52,577 bases of DNA, taken from assembly GCA_004802725.1 (NCBI GenBank), contig SGPM01000187.1, positions 1-52,577 of the forward strand. Direction: 5' to 3'. Below are positions 33,251 to 46,100 of the stretch, piece after piece; within the stretch, counting starts at the first letter, position 1; the number at the start of each line of letters is the position of its first letter. Both the position numbers and the translations under genes were made by a program. Source of the DNA: Antrodiella citrinella (lineage: Eukaryota > Basidiomycota > Agaricomycetes > Polyporales > Steccherinaceae). The notes below the pieces were generated by a model. It made no database searches. It saw nothing but the letters and a program-made list of their open reading frames with translations, and was not told where the DNA came from.

Positions 33251-34202
33251 TCAAGAACGGACGTCCGTCTGGTTCATAGTGACGTCTGAGGACGTCGAGG
33301 TGGTCTTCCCGTGCATCTCGCCTTCTTGGCGGTATTGGCGGCGGAGCGTGAGGGCGACGCCGATGAAGTAGACGACGGGGATAAACTGTAGGAGGATAGA
33401 GTGAGAATAAGTTTGGAAAGTAGTCAGAAGAATGGACGCACGAAGACCCATATCCACCACACGATATTCGCGCCGTTCCCGACCTTCCCGCGTCCACCGA
33501 TCAGCGGCCACTCCACTCTGAATCCATACCGGACCTATCACCCCCACCTCATTCAGAACCTCGTATCATATTGAGATGAGGGACTACACACCTGGTAGAA
33601 AGACGCAGCCATGATGAACAGACCCAAGATGGCGTGGAAGTAGTTCTGTATGGGCCGGCGGACGACGCGCAGGCCGACATTGGGCTTGACGAAGTGGATG
33701 AAGGCGCCGAGGGCGAGCTGGATCCAGTAGAGGATGAACAGGGCTAATCCCCATTTCTTGTGCGTGTCGTTGTAGTGGCCCAGCTCCGATTGGGTCGTGG
33801 CGTGCCTCGCGAGAGCGAATGAGGCGATGATCAGTGGGCCGGCTGTATGGGTCATGGTCATGGTCAGTCTGGAGGTGGGATGGAACATGGGACTTACAGA
33901 CGATGGTTTGGACGAACCAGTGGGCGTGGAACCATCTGCTGCTGAATGTCCGCAGGTAGCGGGCTAGCAGGATACCAAAGGGGATGAGCACAAGGTATCC
34001 GATGGCTGACACGATGCCGTGCGCTACGAGGTTCTTCTGGTAGGGTAGCAATGGGATTTTGATCAGGCTCTCCTGGGGTGAGCAGGTAGTTAGTGGGGGT
34101 GTGTTGGGTTGAGAAAAGGTGAGAACGCACCAGCTCAGAAGCCTGGACCGACGCCACGATTGCACTCAGACCCACTAACGCACTAAGGATGGATGAAGGC
34201 AT
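33251..34202 (-). CDS. cytochrome b561-type membrane protein
   Basis: Transmembrane haem protein of the cytochrome b561/ferric-reductase-like fold, expected to pass electrons across a membrane. Five exons join in frame: 34202-34131, 34072-33898, 33842-33592, 33534-33442 and 33385-33251, giving 241 residues with introns of 55-58 nt. A signal peptide (MPSSILSALVGLSAIVASVQ) is followed by membrane helices starting at LVAHGIVSAIGYLVLIPFG, then WFHAHWFVQTIV, WGLALFILYWIQLALGAF, YFHAILGLFIMAASFYQV, and finally FIPVVYFIGVALTLRR. Candidate haem-ligand histidines are H42, H75, H110 and H152. The C-terminus is hydrophilic. No DOMON domain is present, so this is a core-only form. Partner and location (plasma membrane or vacuole) are not shown by sequence. 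Confidence 0.88.
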
Positions 34203-34236
34203 GGCGGTACGAGAGGAGGATGGGGAGGGTTATGCA

Positions 34237-34244
34237 TTTAAATA
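34237..34244 (-). promoter_or_regulatory. TATA-like element of the cytochrome b561-type gene
   Basis: TATTTAAA on the minus strand, 35-42 bases before the ATG at 34202. Confidence 0.4.
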
Positions 34245-34656
34245 CTTGCGACGACGGCTGCGGGGGTGTGTTCGATGTTCCCGTGTGAGAAATACGATGG
34301 TGAAGAGCGACTGTGGGACACGATCGTATTCCATATTCCCAGCGAGTGGCTGCGGATTCGAGCGTCGTTCAAGAACGCGAAAATGCAGAATACCTGATTC
34401 GCTGATGGGCGAGAGCAGTCAACGTCTGCTAGACGATGGACATTGATCGGGACGGCCATGGCTGCGCAAGGTCACGTGGGCATCTGAGAGCTCGTTGACC
34501 GGCGTGCGCTCCTCGCCGTCTTTCACTTCTTCAACACCGTCGCCCATGCCATCCGACTCATCAACATAGACCCACCTGCATAACCGCCCCATCCCCGTCC
34601 TCGCCCTCTCCGCCCAGGCGGCGCTGCCAACGAACGCTACGACGACTTACGACTCC

Positions 34657-37447
34657 ATGTCCTCAACCTCTCCCTCTTCTTCCGCCTCCGCCTCCGCCTC
34701 AACCTCTGCCGCCGCGACACTCCAAGCACCCTCCAGTCTAAAGGTACTCCCTCCGTCGCACATCACACTTGGCTTCCTCATGTTCAGCTCTAAAATCACA
34801 GGTCGTCGGAATTATATTGGCCATCGCGAGTGGTGTCCTTATTGGAGGTAGTTTCGTCTTCAAGAAGAAGGGTCTATTGCGTGCGCAGGCTGGTGGGCAT
34901 GCTGGAGAAGGTGTTGGATATCTCAAATCAGTGCGTTCAACTTCCACTCTACCGGCAAAGCTCATTCTTCTTTATAGCCACTATGGTGGACCGGTATGAC
35001 CAGTATGTATTCCGCCGTCCTATGCTTTCCATGTAACCTTATACTCCTTCAGTGATGATTCTTGGAGAGCTCTGTAACTTTGCAGGTCCGTCGCATGCCT
35101 TCACGCCAATCCCCTCCACTTTCACTGACGCCCAATTACAGCATATGCTTTCGTCCAAGCCATCGTCGTCGTTCGTCTCATGTCCCCTTCTCAGCCCGTT
35201 CTACTTCTCACATTCCCCGCAGACTCCCATGGGTGCTCTCTCCGTTGTCATTTCTGCCATCCTCTCCTCCCTCTTCCTCAAGGAAAAGTTGACCTTCTTC
35301 GGCTGGCTCGGCTGCGGTCTCTGTATCGTAAGCTGCTCTGACCACAATCGTCCCGTAGTACAGCCCCCATCCTAACGCCAAATCTCTTCAGATTGGTTCT
35401 GTCATCATCGCTCTCAACGGTGTGTGATACCCTAACACGCCCTTCACCGTAGCTCCTTATTCACGCGACATCTCTGCAGGTCCGCAGGAACCCTCCGTGG
35501 GCCAAATCCGAGAGTTTGAGAAACTCTTCCTCGCACCGGCTTTCCTAGTATATGGCTCTGTCCTCATTGCGGCGGCGCTGGTCATCATATTCTACTTCGC
35601 TCCCAAGTCAGTGCAGTGCTTTTTTGGCGTATATGCCGTTCTTCCGTTTGCCGTGTCCCGGCATTGACTAAACACTTCCGTGCATTTCGCAGGTATGGTA
35701 AGGAGCATATGCTGTGGTATATCATGGTATGTAGCATGATAGGTGGTATCAGTGTCAGTGTTACGACCGGGCTGGGGTCTGCAATCGTGACGTCTGTCAT
35801 GGGCGACAACCAGGTACGCCTTTCGTCAAACCCGCTGGATGATCTGCTCAGCGTCGTCATGCGCAGTTTACATATTGGTTCACCTACTTCCTATTGGCTT
35901 TCATTGCTGTTACTCTCGGTGCGTTTCTCTTGTGCATATAGCCTATTATGCACGCGTACTCAACGTTCTACAGTCACTGAAGTATACTACCTCAACGTCG
36001 CGCTGGCGCTATTCAATACTGGTAAGCATCCTAGTCATTTACCTCGTGCTTCTGTAACTGATGATCATCCGCAGCTATGGGTACGTCGGTCATTTACACA
36101 CAATTGTAACATTGCTCACGATTGATCTCCAGTCACACCGACATATTACGTGATATGTTCGTCCAGTCCGTATCGCAACTTGAGACCGCTTTTCTGACAT
36201 TTGCTGTTTAGTCACATTCTTCTCCATCCTCACTACCATCGTTCTGTTCAAAGGATTGAAGGCTCCTGTGTCACAGATCATCACACTAGTGATGGGCTTC
36301 GTCGTCATTTGCTTCGGTATCACCATCCTCCAACTTTCCAAGGTCGATCCGACACAAATCAAATCGCTGGACCGACGCACCACTTTGTTGATTCAAGCCG
36401 CTCAGCGCAATACTCAAGGCTTTGACGAGAAGAGCCTGTCTGCGATCGAAGACCCTGGTATTGACACGCTTCGTGGTAGCTTCGGCGCGCTTGGCAGTAT
36501 CGTGCGTGCCAAGAGCGCGAAGCGGATGAGCGTGTCGAGTAGGGATCCATCGACGCTTAGGTCAAGGTTCGGTCAGGGTCAATTCAACAGCTTTGACAAC
36601 CCACAGGCTGCGGAATACCTGCATGGCATGAAGCGTCATCAACTGTACGATCCGCCGATGCCAGGAGCAGGCAGTACAGATAACTTGTCGCTGGCGAGTC
36701 AATCGGGTCGTATAGGGTCGCCGCTCCCTGGGCAGAGGGTGCAGACGATCAAGTTTGGGGAACAGGACTTGGTCCATCAGTACCACGTCCCTGGTACCGG
36801 TGATGACTCTGCCATTCACGAATCCAGACCAGCATACACACCAGTGCGTAGACTATGTACACTTGTCAACTTCGTATTGCTGAATTGACTGATTACTGTT
36901 TACCGTACAGGCAAACCGAGAAGCGCTCTCCATAGCAGGACAACTCGAATTTGACGAAGATGGCCTGCGGAGCGCGCCACCTACGATGACTGATTTGAAC
37001 ATCTCCGATCCGTTCAGCCGTCCCCACGCCATAGACCCCTTCGCAAACTCGCCATCCACAACGACGCTCGCGACGTTCCCCTCTTCCATATCCTCCGCCA
37101 ATTCAGAAGGTGACTCCCTGCGCGCGGTCGTAGGACTCACACCGCAACAGCCATCCGCGTCCCATCCACACCCGCAATCCGCGCATTCGAGAGTGGGCTC
37201 GGGCCCGTCGTCGCATAGTCATCATTTGTTTGGGCGGAATGCGAGTGGGCGGAAGTATCCTCGCGGGGACGTGCAGGATGATCGGGAGGAGAGTATTAGT
37301 CTCTTCCCGGATGCGCCGGACGTTGAGGCGGAGTCGTGCGACGACGAGGGGGAGGGAGAGGCGGGAGAGCATGTAGGGGATCATGAGTTTGGGGAGGACT
37401 TGTCGAAGAAGTCGATTAGGCTGGTTCCTAGTCAGAATCGATTCTGA
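34657..37447 (+). CDS. NIPA-type magnesium transporter
   Basis: Multi-helix membrane protein of the NIPA family (magnesium uptake). Fifteen exons join in frame to about 660 residues: 34657-34743, 34802-34930, 34978-35002, 35053-35085, 35142-35170, 35223-35327, 35392-35419, 35480-35606, 35693-35813, 35867-35918, 35974-36021, 36075-36080, 36133-36156, 36212-36843 and 36911-37447. Conserved blocks are GIILAIASGVLIGGSFVFKK, PLWWTGMTMMILGELCNFAA, TPMGALSVVISAILSSLFLK, YYLNVALALFNTAMVTPTYY and a final helix before LQLSKVDPTQ. The N-terminus is Ser/Ala-rich. A long hydrophilic tail of about 300 residues (Ser, Asp, Glu) is probably cytoplasmic and regulatory. Exon 12 is only six bases (Ala-Met), but it is required by the NTAMVTP motif. 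The gene is divergent from the cytochrome b561-type gene, 454 bp apart. Confidence 0.92.
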
Positions 37448-39372
37448 GCGCTCGTTACTCCTCCAAGCATAACTCCCGCCCATTGCTCTTACCGTTCATT
37501 CGGCTAATTCTGTATGGTAGGATTCTGAAGAGTGTATTATTGATTTATCACCCGCCCCTTTTCTAGTATGGCGTGTACAGTGAGTTCTGTACTTAGAGGG
37601 GAGAAAGGATGGCCCCCTTGGACTTTAAACTTTATCTTTCTTCGTGTTTTCCTACTATTCACGCCCTACACACACAACCCTTCTCTCCTTATTCTAATAC
37701 GGGGTTTGACCAATACTTATCTCTTACGCGTTTCGGTGGACTTGTTTCTTTGCTCTCCGTCTCCTTTCACTCTTTTTCTTTCATTGTTTGCCTTGCTTGC
37801 AAGTGCAAGGTTCTAGTCATGATGCATGATGTTCAACCGGAAATACACGCTTATGTCATTACTCATGTACAAAACAAGGTACAAACGGTCACCCAATCAC
37901 GACTCTGAGCCTCTCCTCTCGCATTGCTCACGCACTTCGTCTTATCCACCACGAGTCCGTCAAGGTAAACCAAAGGCCCTCATATCCACACTCCAATACT
38001 GCCGACGAGCCCCCCTTCTCGTCCCCTCCTTCTTACAAGTGTCCTTCTGACGATCAGGCAGAAGTTACCTGTCACCCGGCGCGCGCGTTGCTTAGCGAAC
38101 AACAAATGTCACCTCAAGCAAAGCTCTCAGTCGTGATCTGCATGTTGGATATTTGGATCCGGACGAATGTGCGATCGGTAGCACGCCGACCAGAATTTAC
38201 AGTTTCGAACCGCTCAGGGTCTCGAAACCAGACGGAAATCGCACCCAACCACCGCATTTGACCGGTTGGGTGTGAATCCGCGACGGGTACGAGACCAGCT
38301 GGAATATTTTGTATTTGGTCGCTCACATTTCGTAGTTGTACGGCATGCGTTTGCAGCAATGCGATCACTGCAAGCCTCCCGGTTTCCCTGGCTTTGTTCG
38401 TGACTTCAACCAGGCGTACTGTCACGTACAACGTATTGACACCCCTTCCGTCTCAAAGCCTAATGGTGTCCTCCATGCCATATGAGACTCTGAGGTCGGC
38501 CTCCAGCTCGGCCACTTAATCTTTAGGATAAGTTTCACGGGCTACATTGATAAGTCTTGCCGAATACTCGCTCCCTTCATTGTCGTACCAACCATAACCC
38601 CCATCTCTTTCAGCCCGAAACCGATGTCGCAGAGGACAACGACAAGCATAGGTCCATCTCATCTCCTCGAACTATCTCTCTCGCATCTCCTCTCTAATTT
38701 TCTTCTCAGCCTCTGAAATTTCAGACATGTTCACACTGGACGGTTATCCCTTCGGCGACAATGTCGATTTCACAGATAGCCATGCGTGCCATCGACTGCC
38801 GAACGACAGACCGTCTCGCAATCAATCCACTTACCGCCTACGACGACGAAGGTCACTCTCACTTCCGATGACAACCGTTCCAAGCATCATTGTCGTCCAA
38901 GAACTTCATCACGCGCATCGAGAAGAAGGATGTCTTCACTGTGACTCCGGACATCAGCCACCTCCGCGTTATTCTTCCCCCTCATGATGTCGAAAGCATC
39001 GTACCACCGTTGAAGCGTATTGCTATCACACAAAGTACTTGCGCAGCGGTTGAATAATCTTCTATGTTTCACGATATGTAATTCTTATTTTCCTTGAATG
39101 AAATGATTATAGGCCCCTGGTAGGACATATACACACACGCCGCAACGCTACGCAAGTCGACGGAGTCGGGCGCTAATCTAGTACGCGATAATGTCACCCC
39201 AGGCTGCATCTGTGTGCACCCAGTGCAAGATGCTTGTCCCTTTGAACGCACCTCTCAACCAAGTGAGTAGTGAAACTTTAGTCATTTCATTACAGACAAC
39301 AGTATACATAAAATGTGGTACATTGAGAGGACATCGGCGATTTCATACTTCAAGAACATACATACGACCCGT
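37448..39372. other. no supportable gene
   Basis: About 1.9 kb between convergent genes. A minus-strand frame at 38114-38431 (105 codons, reading QTHAVQLRNVSDQIQNIPAG) and a plus-strand stretch at 38727-39055 (MFTLDGYPFGDNVDF, then in another frame KKDVFTVTPDISHLRVILPP) have coding-like composition. They lack start, splice or family support and may be gene relics. Confidence 0.4.
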
Positions 39373-40998
39373 TCAATTATAATGCCTCACAAGCACCTTC
39401 CCAATCATCTGCACCTCTACCTTCCCCTCACCATCCTTCTTCGTCTCCGAGTTCCCATACGCCACTATCCTCCCCTTGCGGTACTCCTCCATCGTCGGCG
39501 CGTCCTCGTCTGCGAACCGCCGTTGGTCGACGGGCCACTTGCCTGCGATGGGGAGGGGCCGGAGGGCGAGGTCGTCGTCGGGCATGGCGAAGTAGAAGAC
39601 GCCCAGGCGTTCGTGGCCGCATTGAGAGGGTGGGGGTTGGACGACGCGGTGGATCGTGGCGCGGTAGAAGCCGGCGGTGAGGAATTCGAGGGCGTCGCCT
39701 GCGTTGATGACCTGCGTATGTGTATTGTCAGTAAGACGAACAGGGAATAGTGGGCAGAGAGACACGTACGAGTGCGTTCGGGATGTGGCTGACGTAGCGC
39801 CATTTGCCGTCTGGGCAGATAAGCTGCAAGGCGGCGACGGGTTGCGACCAGAGGATGCTGACCGATCCGAAATCTGAGAATGGCGACCATCAGCTCTGGC
39901 CAAGTGGAAGAGGAGGAGAAAATACGCACCGGTATGGCCTTTCAGCCAAACGTTCTTCGTTTTCTGCTCGTCATCTTCGGTTCGTGGGTAGCTGAATATG
40001 TGTGAAGTAAGTCGAAAGATGTCACGGGTAGGTTGGGGGCGAAGAACTGACTATTTCATGAAACGGACTGGCGATCACGACGCGTGAGAATGCGGTCAAG
40101 GTGTGCAAGAGTAGAGGAGTGGGACTTACGGAACGTCTCGCCCCTTGCGTCGAAATTATGGAAGGGGATGAATATATCTTCTTGAATGCCCATACCGAGC
40201 GCAAGCAATCTGTCATAAAATCATCTCAGACATGTACTCCCGAAAATTACGGTGTGGGTAGAGTGAACCTTACTTCAGGAGTGGGTGGAGGATATTAAAA
40301 TGGTTGTGCTTGATGAACTCATGAAGTTGACCCAGGTAGGGCCGCAGGGCTTCGGGGTGGTCTTTACGCTGGAGGTTCTTGTTCACTGGAAACGCAACCG
40401 CCGCGTCAAGGATCCATGAAGAAGCAGCGCGTGTCAACGCTTACTGTTGTAATGCTCAATCTGGTCGCGAACGCCGTTATCAATTTGCTAAATACACAGA
40501 TGAGTTGAGATCATCCTGCAACGAACGACACGAGCAGTTCCGTGCTTACCCAGTACTGACGTGGTTTGTAACCTTGGTACGACCCCGTCTGTTGCATCTT
40601 GCCGTCGTACTTCATCTTCTCCTCGTCGCTCACTTGTGCCAAGGGGATGTTCGCAATATCAAATACCCTATCAGTCTTCATTCCATCGAGGACAGTTATA
40701 TTTCGCAAGCGGAGACTCGTTGGCACGACGTACCTGCTCCTGGGTTAAACCGTGGTTGATCACGTAGAAGAAACCTTTGTCTTTCATCGCAGCTCGCACT
40801 TCCGCAGCGAGTTTGGCTTTGCCCTCAGGTGTGCCGAACTTGGCGAGGTCAATCACTGCTAGATCGGCATACTCGACTGTGTGTTCCGATGTGAGATGAG
40901 GATGTGAATAGCCAACGGGAGTAGAGAACAGACGTACGTTCTTCTGAAGCACGGGGTGCTGGAACGTAGTGAGGGACGGGTGGGGCAGCAATGGTCAT
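39373..40998 (-). CDS. 2-oxoglutarate/Fe(II)-dependent dioxygenase (isopenicillin N synthase-like)
   Basis: Soluble non-haem iron oxygenase that would hydroxylate or oxidise a small substrate with 2-oxoglutarate and oxygen. Ten exons join in frame to 361 residues: 40998-40938, 40876-40734, 40675-40550, 40487-40445, 40385-40274, 40209-40130, 40067-40052, 39991-39930, 39873-39770 and 39711-39373. The N-terminal domain shows VIDLAKFG, MKDKGFFYVINHGL and GSYQGYKPRQYW. The catalytic core has GHTDFGSVSILWSQ (iron ligands H213 and D215, the codon for D215 being split by an intron), ATIHRVVQPP (H270) and ERLGVFYFAMP (R284, probable 2-oxoglutarate contact). Exon 7 is only 16 bases. Substrate cannot be told; fungal relatives include thymine- and gibberellin-type oxidases. 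No biosynthetic partners lie nearby. Confidence 0.92.
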
Positions 40999-41079
40999 GG
41001 TGAATAAATCGGTGGGATATGACGCCGGAAGAGATCGAGAAATATCACTGGCATGTACCCTGGCTCAGACAGGGAAACA

Positions 41080-41087
41080 TTTATATA
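41080..41087 (-). promoter_or_regulatory. TATA box of the dioxygenase gene
   Basis: TATATAAA on the minus strand, 82-89 bases before the ATG at 40998, a normal spacing. Confidence 0.5.
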
Positions 41088-43136
41088 CAACCCATGGGTG
41101 CAGACTTGGGAAAATTGGGAAAAGGATAGAGCCACCCTACTCCGTAAGATGCTAAGTGTACAAACGCCGTAAGTCCAAGCTACACGGGAAGCTATAAGAA
41201 CCACGAATTGGAAAGAAGTCTCGAAGCCAGCGAAGTCGATAATTCCATTCCAAGGGGCGACAGACGGATCCGTACGTTGATTCCCAACGATGGCGGGCTT
41301 AAATGGATCTTGCATGTATAATGTATACAAGGTTGGACCGTTCGTGTAGACCTTCATCAATTGAGGTCACAATGTCTCACCCAAACCACCCCGTGAAGCA
41401 CCTGAAGACCGGATTGAGATCCATCATACGGTGGGTCACGGTAAAACCTCCGTAGACGCTTGTGTGAACTGCGCTACTTTAGACCAACACGACCTCACGA
41501 GATATACATGGCTCTAGACTTGCTCATCGGTATATCAGAACTGTAGCTGGAGTCAACGTTCAACCGATATGACACCAGTCGTTCGAATATCAAGGAAACT
41601 CACTGACGCAGGATACCACGTCACACACGGGCTCTAGAGACCTGCACTGCCGAGAAAAGCCATCTCGTTCACGCAAGGGTGGAAACAATGTGCGATTGCA
41701 GAGAGGGGTATCGAGCTTCCGGAGGAGACGAAGTGTTTGCCGAGTGGGTGGAACGTCGTCCGAGCAAGGTCGTAACAAACTCGTCTGGTAGTCAGAGTCC
41801 TCACTTTATGGGTCCGCGTTCCATGTCAGCCTTCAGTTGAAAAAGCCTTGAATGCTGCGCCGACGGCCTCCCGAGACTTCGTTGGAGCGTGACGACAGGG
41901 TTGCCTTCCTGCCCGACTCTGACCACCGTAACTTCTCGCCACCCCTTCCGATCCTCTCAGCATCGTCTTGTCACTTGTCCTGGTCGGACTCACCATCAGA
42001 CGTAGTTGATAGCACACTTGTTAGCAGGGGGACGAGTGAAGAGCGTCAACGCATAACGACACACACCAGTGGTGAAGCTGAGGTCTGGGACTCTGGGCTG
42101 CACATGTGAGTTGCTACAAGGAACTTGAAGGAAGGGTCATAACCCCAGGGGCCCTTCTACATCTTCCCATAACCGGCGGCCTTATTGCGATCTTTGGCAT
42201 GCAGGTACCTGAACCCACGACATAAACAGCCAACAGCTTCATTCGGAAAAGAGCCGTGTCGACCGAAGGGACCCAGAGTTGGTGGCGAAATGCATTCATT
42301 CAAGCAGTGCCAGGTGATCGTGTGAGTAGAGTTCCTGCGAAAAACATACGAACACGCGCTCACATAAGTCGCCAATACGCTGTCAGACCGGCTATCGGCG
42401 TTGTCGATCTCAAGTCCACCAGCGAAGTACTCAAGAGCCTTCTAGCTTCAACAGGTCGCAAAATCACCAGCTGGGCTTCAAGGAGTCATTGCGACCACTG
42501 CAAGGATAGACAACTGCAGAGTTTCATTGCTGAAACATACAGTTATGTTCGTGTTGGCTTAATGGTCGTGATACATATCATTACTATCCGCGTGAAAAGA
42601 CATGATGAGAATCAGGTATTAGAGGAGATCATGGATTCCGAGGATGTAACTGAGAAGTTGGTGCGTAGAAAGAGACGTCGGTGAACGCGTCGGGCATTTC
42701 CTCATTAGGACGACGATGATCGGGACGGCGGCAAACGCCCCGAAATGCAATTAGCTAATTGCCATTTCCTCTCGTTGCCACCCCCATCAACTCCTTCTTC
42801 CTCCTTCCTCTTTTTTTTTCGTCGTCGCGCTCTGTGAACGCTCAACTTCCCCCTCTGTACGTCGTCGGCACTCTCCAATCTCAGAACGCGTATCTAGGTG
42901 TCGCCTCGAGGAAACGACGCGCATTTACGAGTCTCCAGCCTGCAGGAAGTGTGTCCCACTGCGAAAGAGTCGCTTGAGACGCGTCTCAGGCGTGAAGACA
43001 GTCGACACGTTCCCGGCAGAACAGGTCCGGGTTCTACAGAGACACGGGACTTGCGGATGTTAGGTCCTCTCTGCCAGTGTCAATCCCACTCTCTCTTTGT
43101 TTTCCTCGTCGTTCCGCATCCTGCCTATCCATATTC
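41088..43136. other. no supportable gene
   Basis: About 2 kb. The longest frame is plus 42256-42684 (142 codons, ending VTEKLVRRKRRR), without a motif; minus-strand frames overlap it. A pyrimidine-rich tract (42780-42850) lies about 300 bases before the start of the cysteine-motif gene and may belong to its promoter. Confidence 0.4.
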
Positions 43137-46100
43137 ATGTCGGTCGCAGTTCCCTCCGTTCCATTCGCAGATCCCGCACGCGTACATTCAGTAGAGGCGC
43201 GCTGTGCTGTCCAGGGATGCCTGAACGTGTTGGACCGGGCGTCAGATCAAGGCTCGGTTTGCTTCACTTGTCAAAGTCGATCGCAGAGCGCGTTCATAAA
43301 GTGGAAGCAAGGGTTGAAGGTGAGTGGGTCGTCACTATTACGATCTCTTTGTATGCTGTCCGTCTCCTTTCAACGCGTCAAAAGAGGACGCCCATTCCCG
43401 CCTGAAATCACGGGCGTCCTGCTTAGTGTGTGATATGCGAGTCAGTCTGGACGCATCGCTCCCGCCACTCATATGCTGCAGCATGTTTGTCACCTACGTC
43501 CTTTTGCACTAAAGATCGCATACATCTCCTTGCCCGTTATGTTTACTCATCTGCAATAGCTGATTTGACTTTTACACAGTCAACCCCATGCTCGAGCTGC
43601 ATGACCCCAACCTTTCACGGCCGTCCTGACGCGACAGGCAGGTTTCTGTGCCAAGCATGTCGTATGCGCACCTCTGCCCAATCCCGTCGGTCCCAAATTC
43701 GACCGATACCAGTGATGTTTCCACAACTCGTTCAAGTAAACTCGCAATCCCTGCCCTCACCCGTGAGCCCTGCTGTGATACCCCCGAATGCACCAGCATC
43801 GCAGGCGCAGCCTAGAATTCCTTCTCGCAAACGACCATGGGAAGAAGTCGAGCCACGTCAGGCGCAAATGTTACCACGACCACCAACTATACAGCCGCAT
43901 AATCAAGATCACCAGTATTTGCCGGCCGCTACTGTTCCTTCACATCTCGCCCATCCACCACAGGCTTTGATGAATCAACAATTCCGACATGCGCCGCATT
44001 TCACTTCCAAAGGGGAGTACACTGCTCCCCATTTAATTGTACCTATTCATGTAACCCTTTCTATGGTCAGTCTCAATCATTCTACGTGTGAATCGATCTG
44101 ATGACTTTGCGTTAGTTTCCTGAGCTACTTGCATATACGAATCCGCCTGTACAAAACCCGACGTCACCCTCAGTTGACGCACCCTTGTCAAATATTCAAC
44201 CCGCTGGTCCCACATCCATACAACCACCTGCTCCACCTCCAGTATCCATATCTCGTGCGCCTTTCATCCGTGTCTGTGCCACTGAGACATGTACCAATAT
44301 TGTATCACCACGCAACACAACTAGTTTATGCGTCAGATGTTCAAAAGCTCCCAGACCCCCGACAGAAGTTCTAGGCCCTGCTCCCCCGATCGCTCGGAGA
44401 GCCATGAAAGCGAGTTTGGCCAGAGGAAGGGCTCTGTTCGCCACGATGGATCTACCTCAGCTGCCAGAGAACCCTATTCTGACATCGAGCGGCTCATCGA
44501 ATCGCCTCACTCCTGGACCTTTCGTGCAAACCGAAAGGATAGACCTCCGTACATTTGCATCATCTTCCAATGCCGCAACCTCGCTATCTCCCCCCACTGC
44601 TATCTCAAGCGCAAGTCCAACCCCGCGAAATACCTCAGACGCTGTCGCTGCTCCCATTCTCCCGATTTTACCTTCAAGAGAGCCGTTTTACGTCGCTCCT
44701 CCAACAGAGAAGCCTCCGTCCAACATCGAGACCAACACCATACCCATCCCGTCTCGGACTAGATCGCCTGATGCGACGTCGTCATATCCTATCCCTTCAA
44801 GTAGACATATAACCCCGCCTCAAACTTTTGCAGTCCCAGATGTTCCCATGATTGTTGATGTTGCTGTCGACAAGACATCTCATGCGATTCCTGCAGATTT
44901 GGGAAGTGATCAGATGGATGCTGGTACACGTCCTCTGCCAAAAGACCCGAGTTCAGACAAGTCTTCCACTCAGAAGGATACCCCGAAAGAGTCCCATACC
45001 ATCTCTCCATCTCTCCCTCCCTCTCAGGCAGCCGTCGAAGCACTCCTTGCCACTCCGCGGCCATCTATCAGCGAAGATGCCTCCAGCACTCGAGCATCCT
45101 CGATCCTTCCTTATGAGACCGACGCATCTTCTGCACCGCGCAAGATCACCCACGTCATCCTCAAATTGCCATCCAAACCTGAATTACGGACGTTTTCCGC
45201 TCCAAAGAAGCCGTGGGTACGTCTTATATTGCCCCGACGTCCTTCTGAGGGGCATGAGGACGAGTCCTGGGAAGAGGAAGGTGAAGGTCGAGGGGTCGAG
45301 AAGGGAACGAGCTTGCCTGAGTTTGATTGGGATGACGAAGTTTCGGATCTGACTCCTTTGGAGGATTCAGGAGAGTCGGATGTCGAGACGGAGAGCGAGG
45401 ACGAGGTGCCTGTACGTCGGTTTCCTCTCATCGACTGTTTTACATTGCTCATTGCCCACTGACTCTTCCTCTTAGCTCGCGTCAAAATTAGCACCGAAGC
45501 TACCCAACGCCACCGTGCCCGGCCGACAGTCCACGCATTGCGGACGGACGAAACGTATGCCGTGTTTCAACCTCATGGCGGAGGGGGATACGTCTTTGGT
45601 GTGCTACCACTGCTTGAAGCGTGCGCGGAGGGTGAGGGATTCCGCAAAGGCAAGAAAGAACAGGAAGCTGCTCGCGGGACCCGTTGCTGTGAGCCATATG
45701 TCTTCCTTTCATAGTCGTCGCGGCGGAATGCTCATGTCTGTATGTCTGCTTGTAGGAAGCGTTGAAGTCAGCTCCTCCTGGTGCGTTCCTATCGTTTCTG
45801 ATCGTAAATTTGAACCTCACGTTAAAATTGTTTTCCCACAGGCTCTCGAGTCTGCAGAATGAGCGCATGTGGCAACGTGATTCCCCCACGCGGGGAATAC
45901 AGCTTCCTGATCTGCCCTCCATGCCGCACCATCAACAGTGCGCGCACGCGTGAACGCAACCTAGCAAAGTCCGCTCAAGATGGAGTGGATCCTAACAAAG
46001 TTCGCAGAATCCAAGATACCCCACGACAGCCACCACACACGCCCGCCGCCCCGCCAGACATCTGGCCTCCGTATCAGAGCTCCATCTCGTTACTCGAGAC

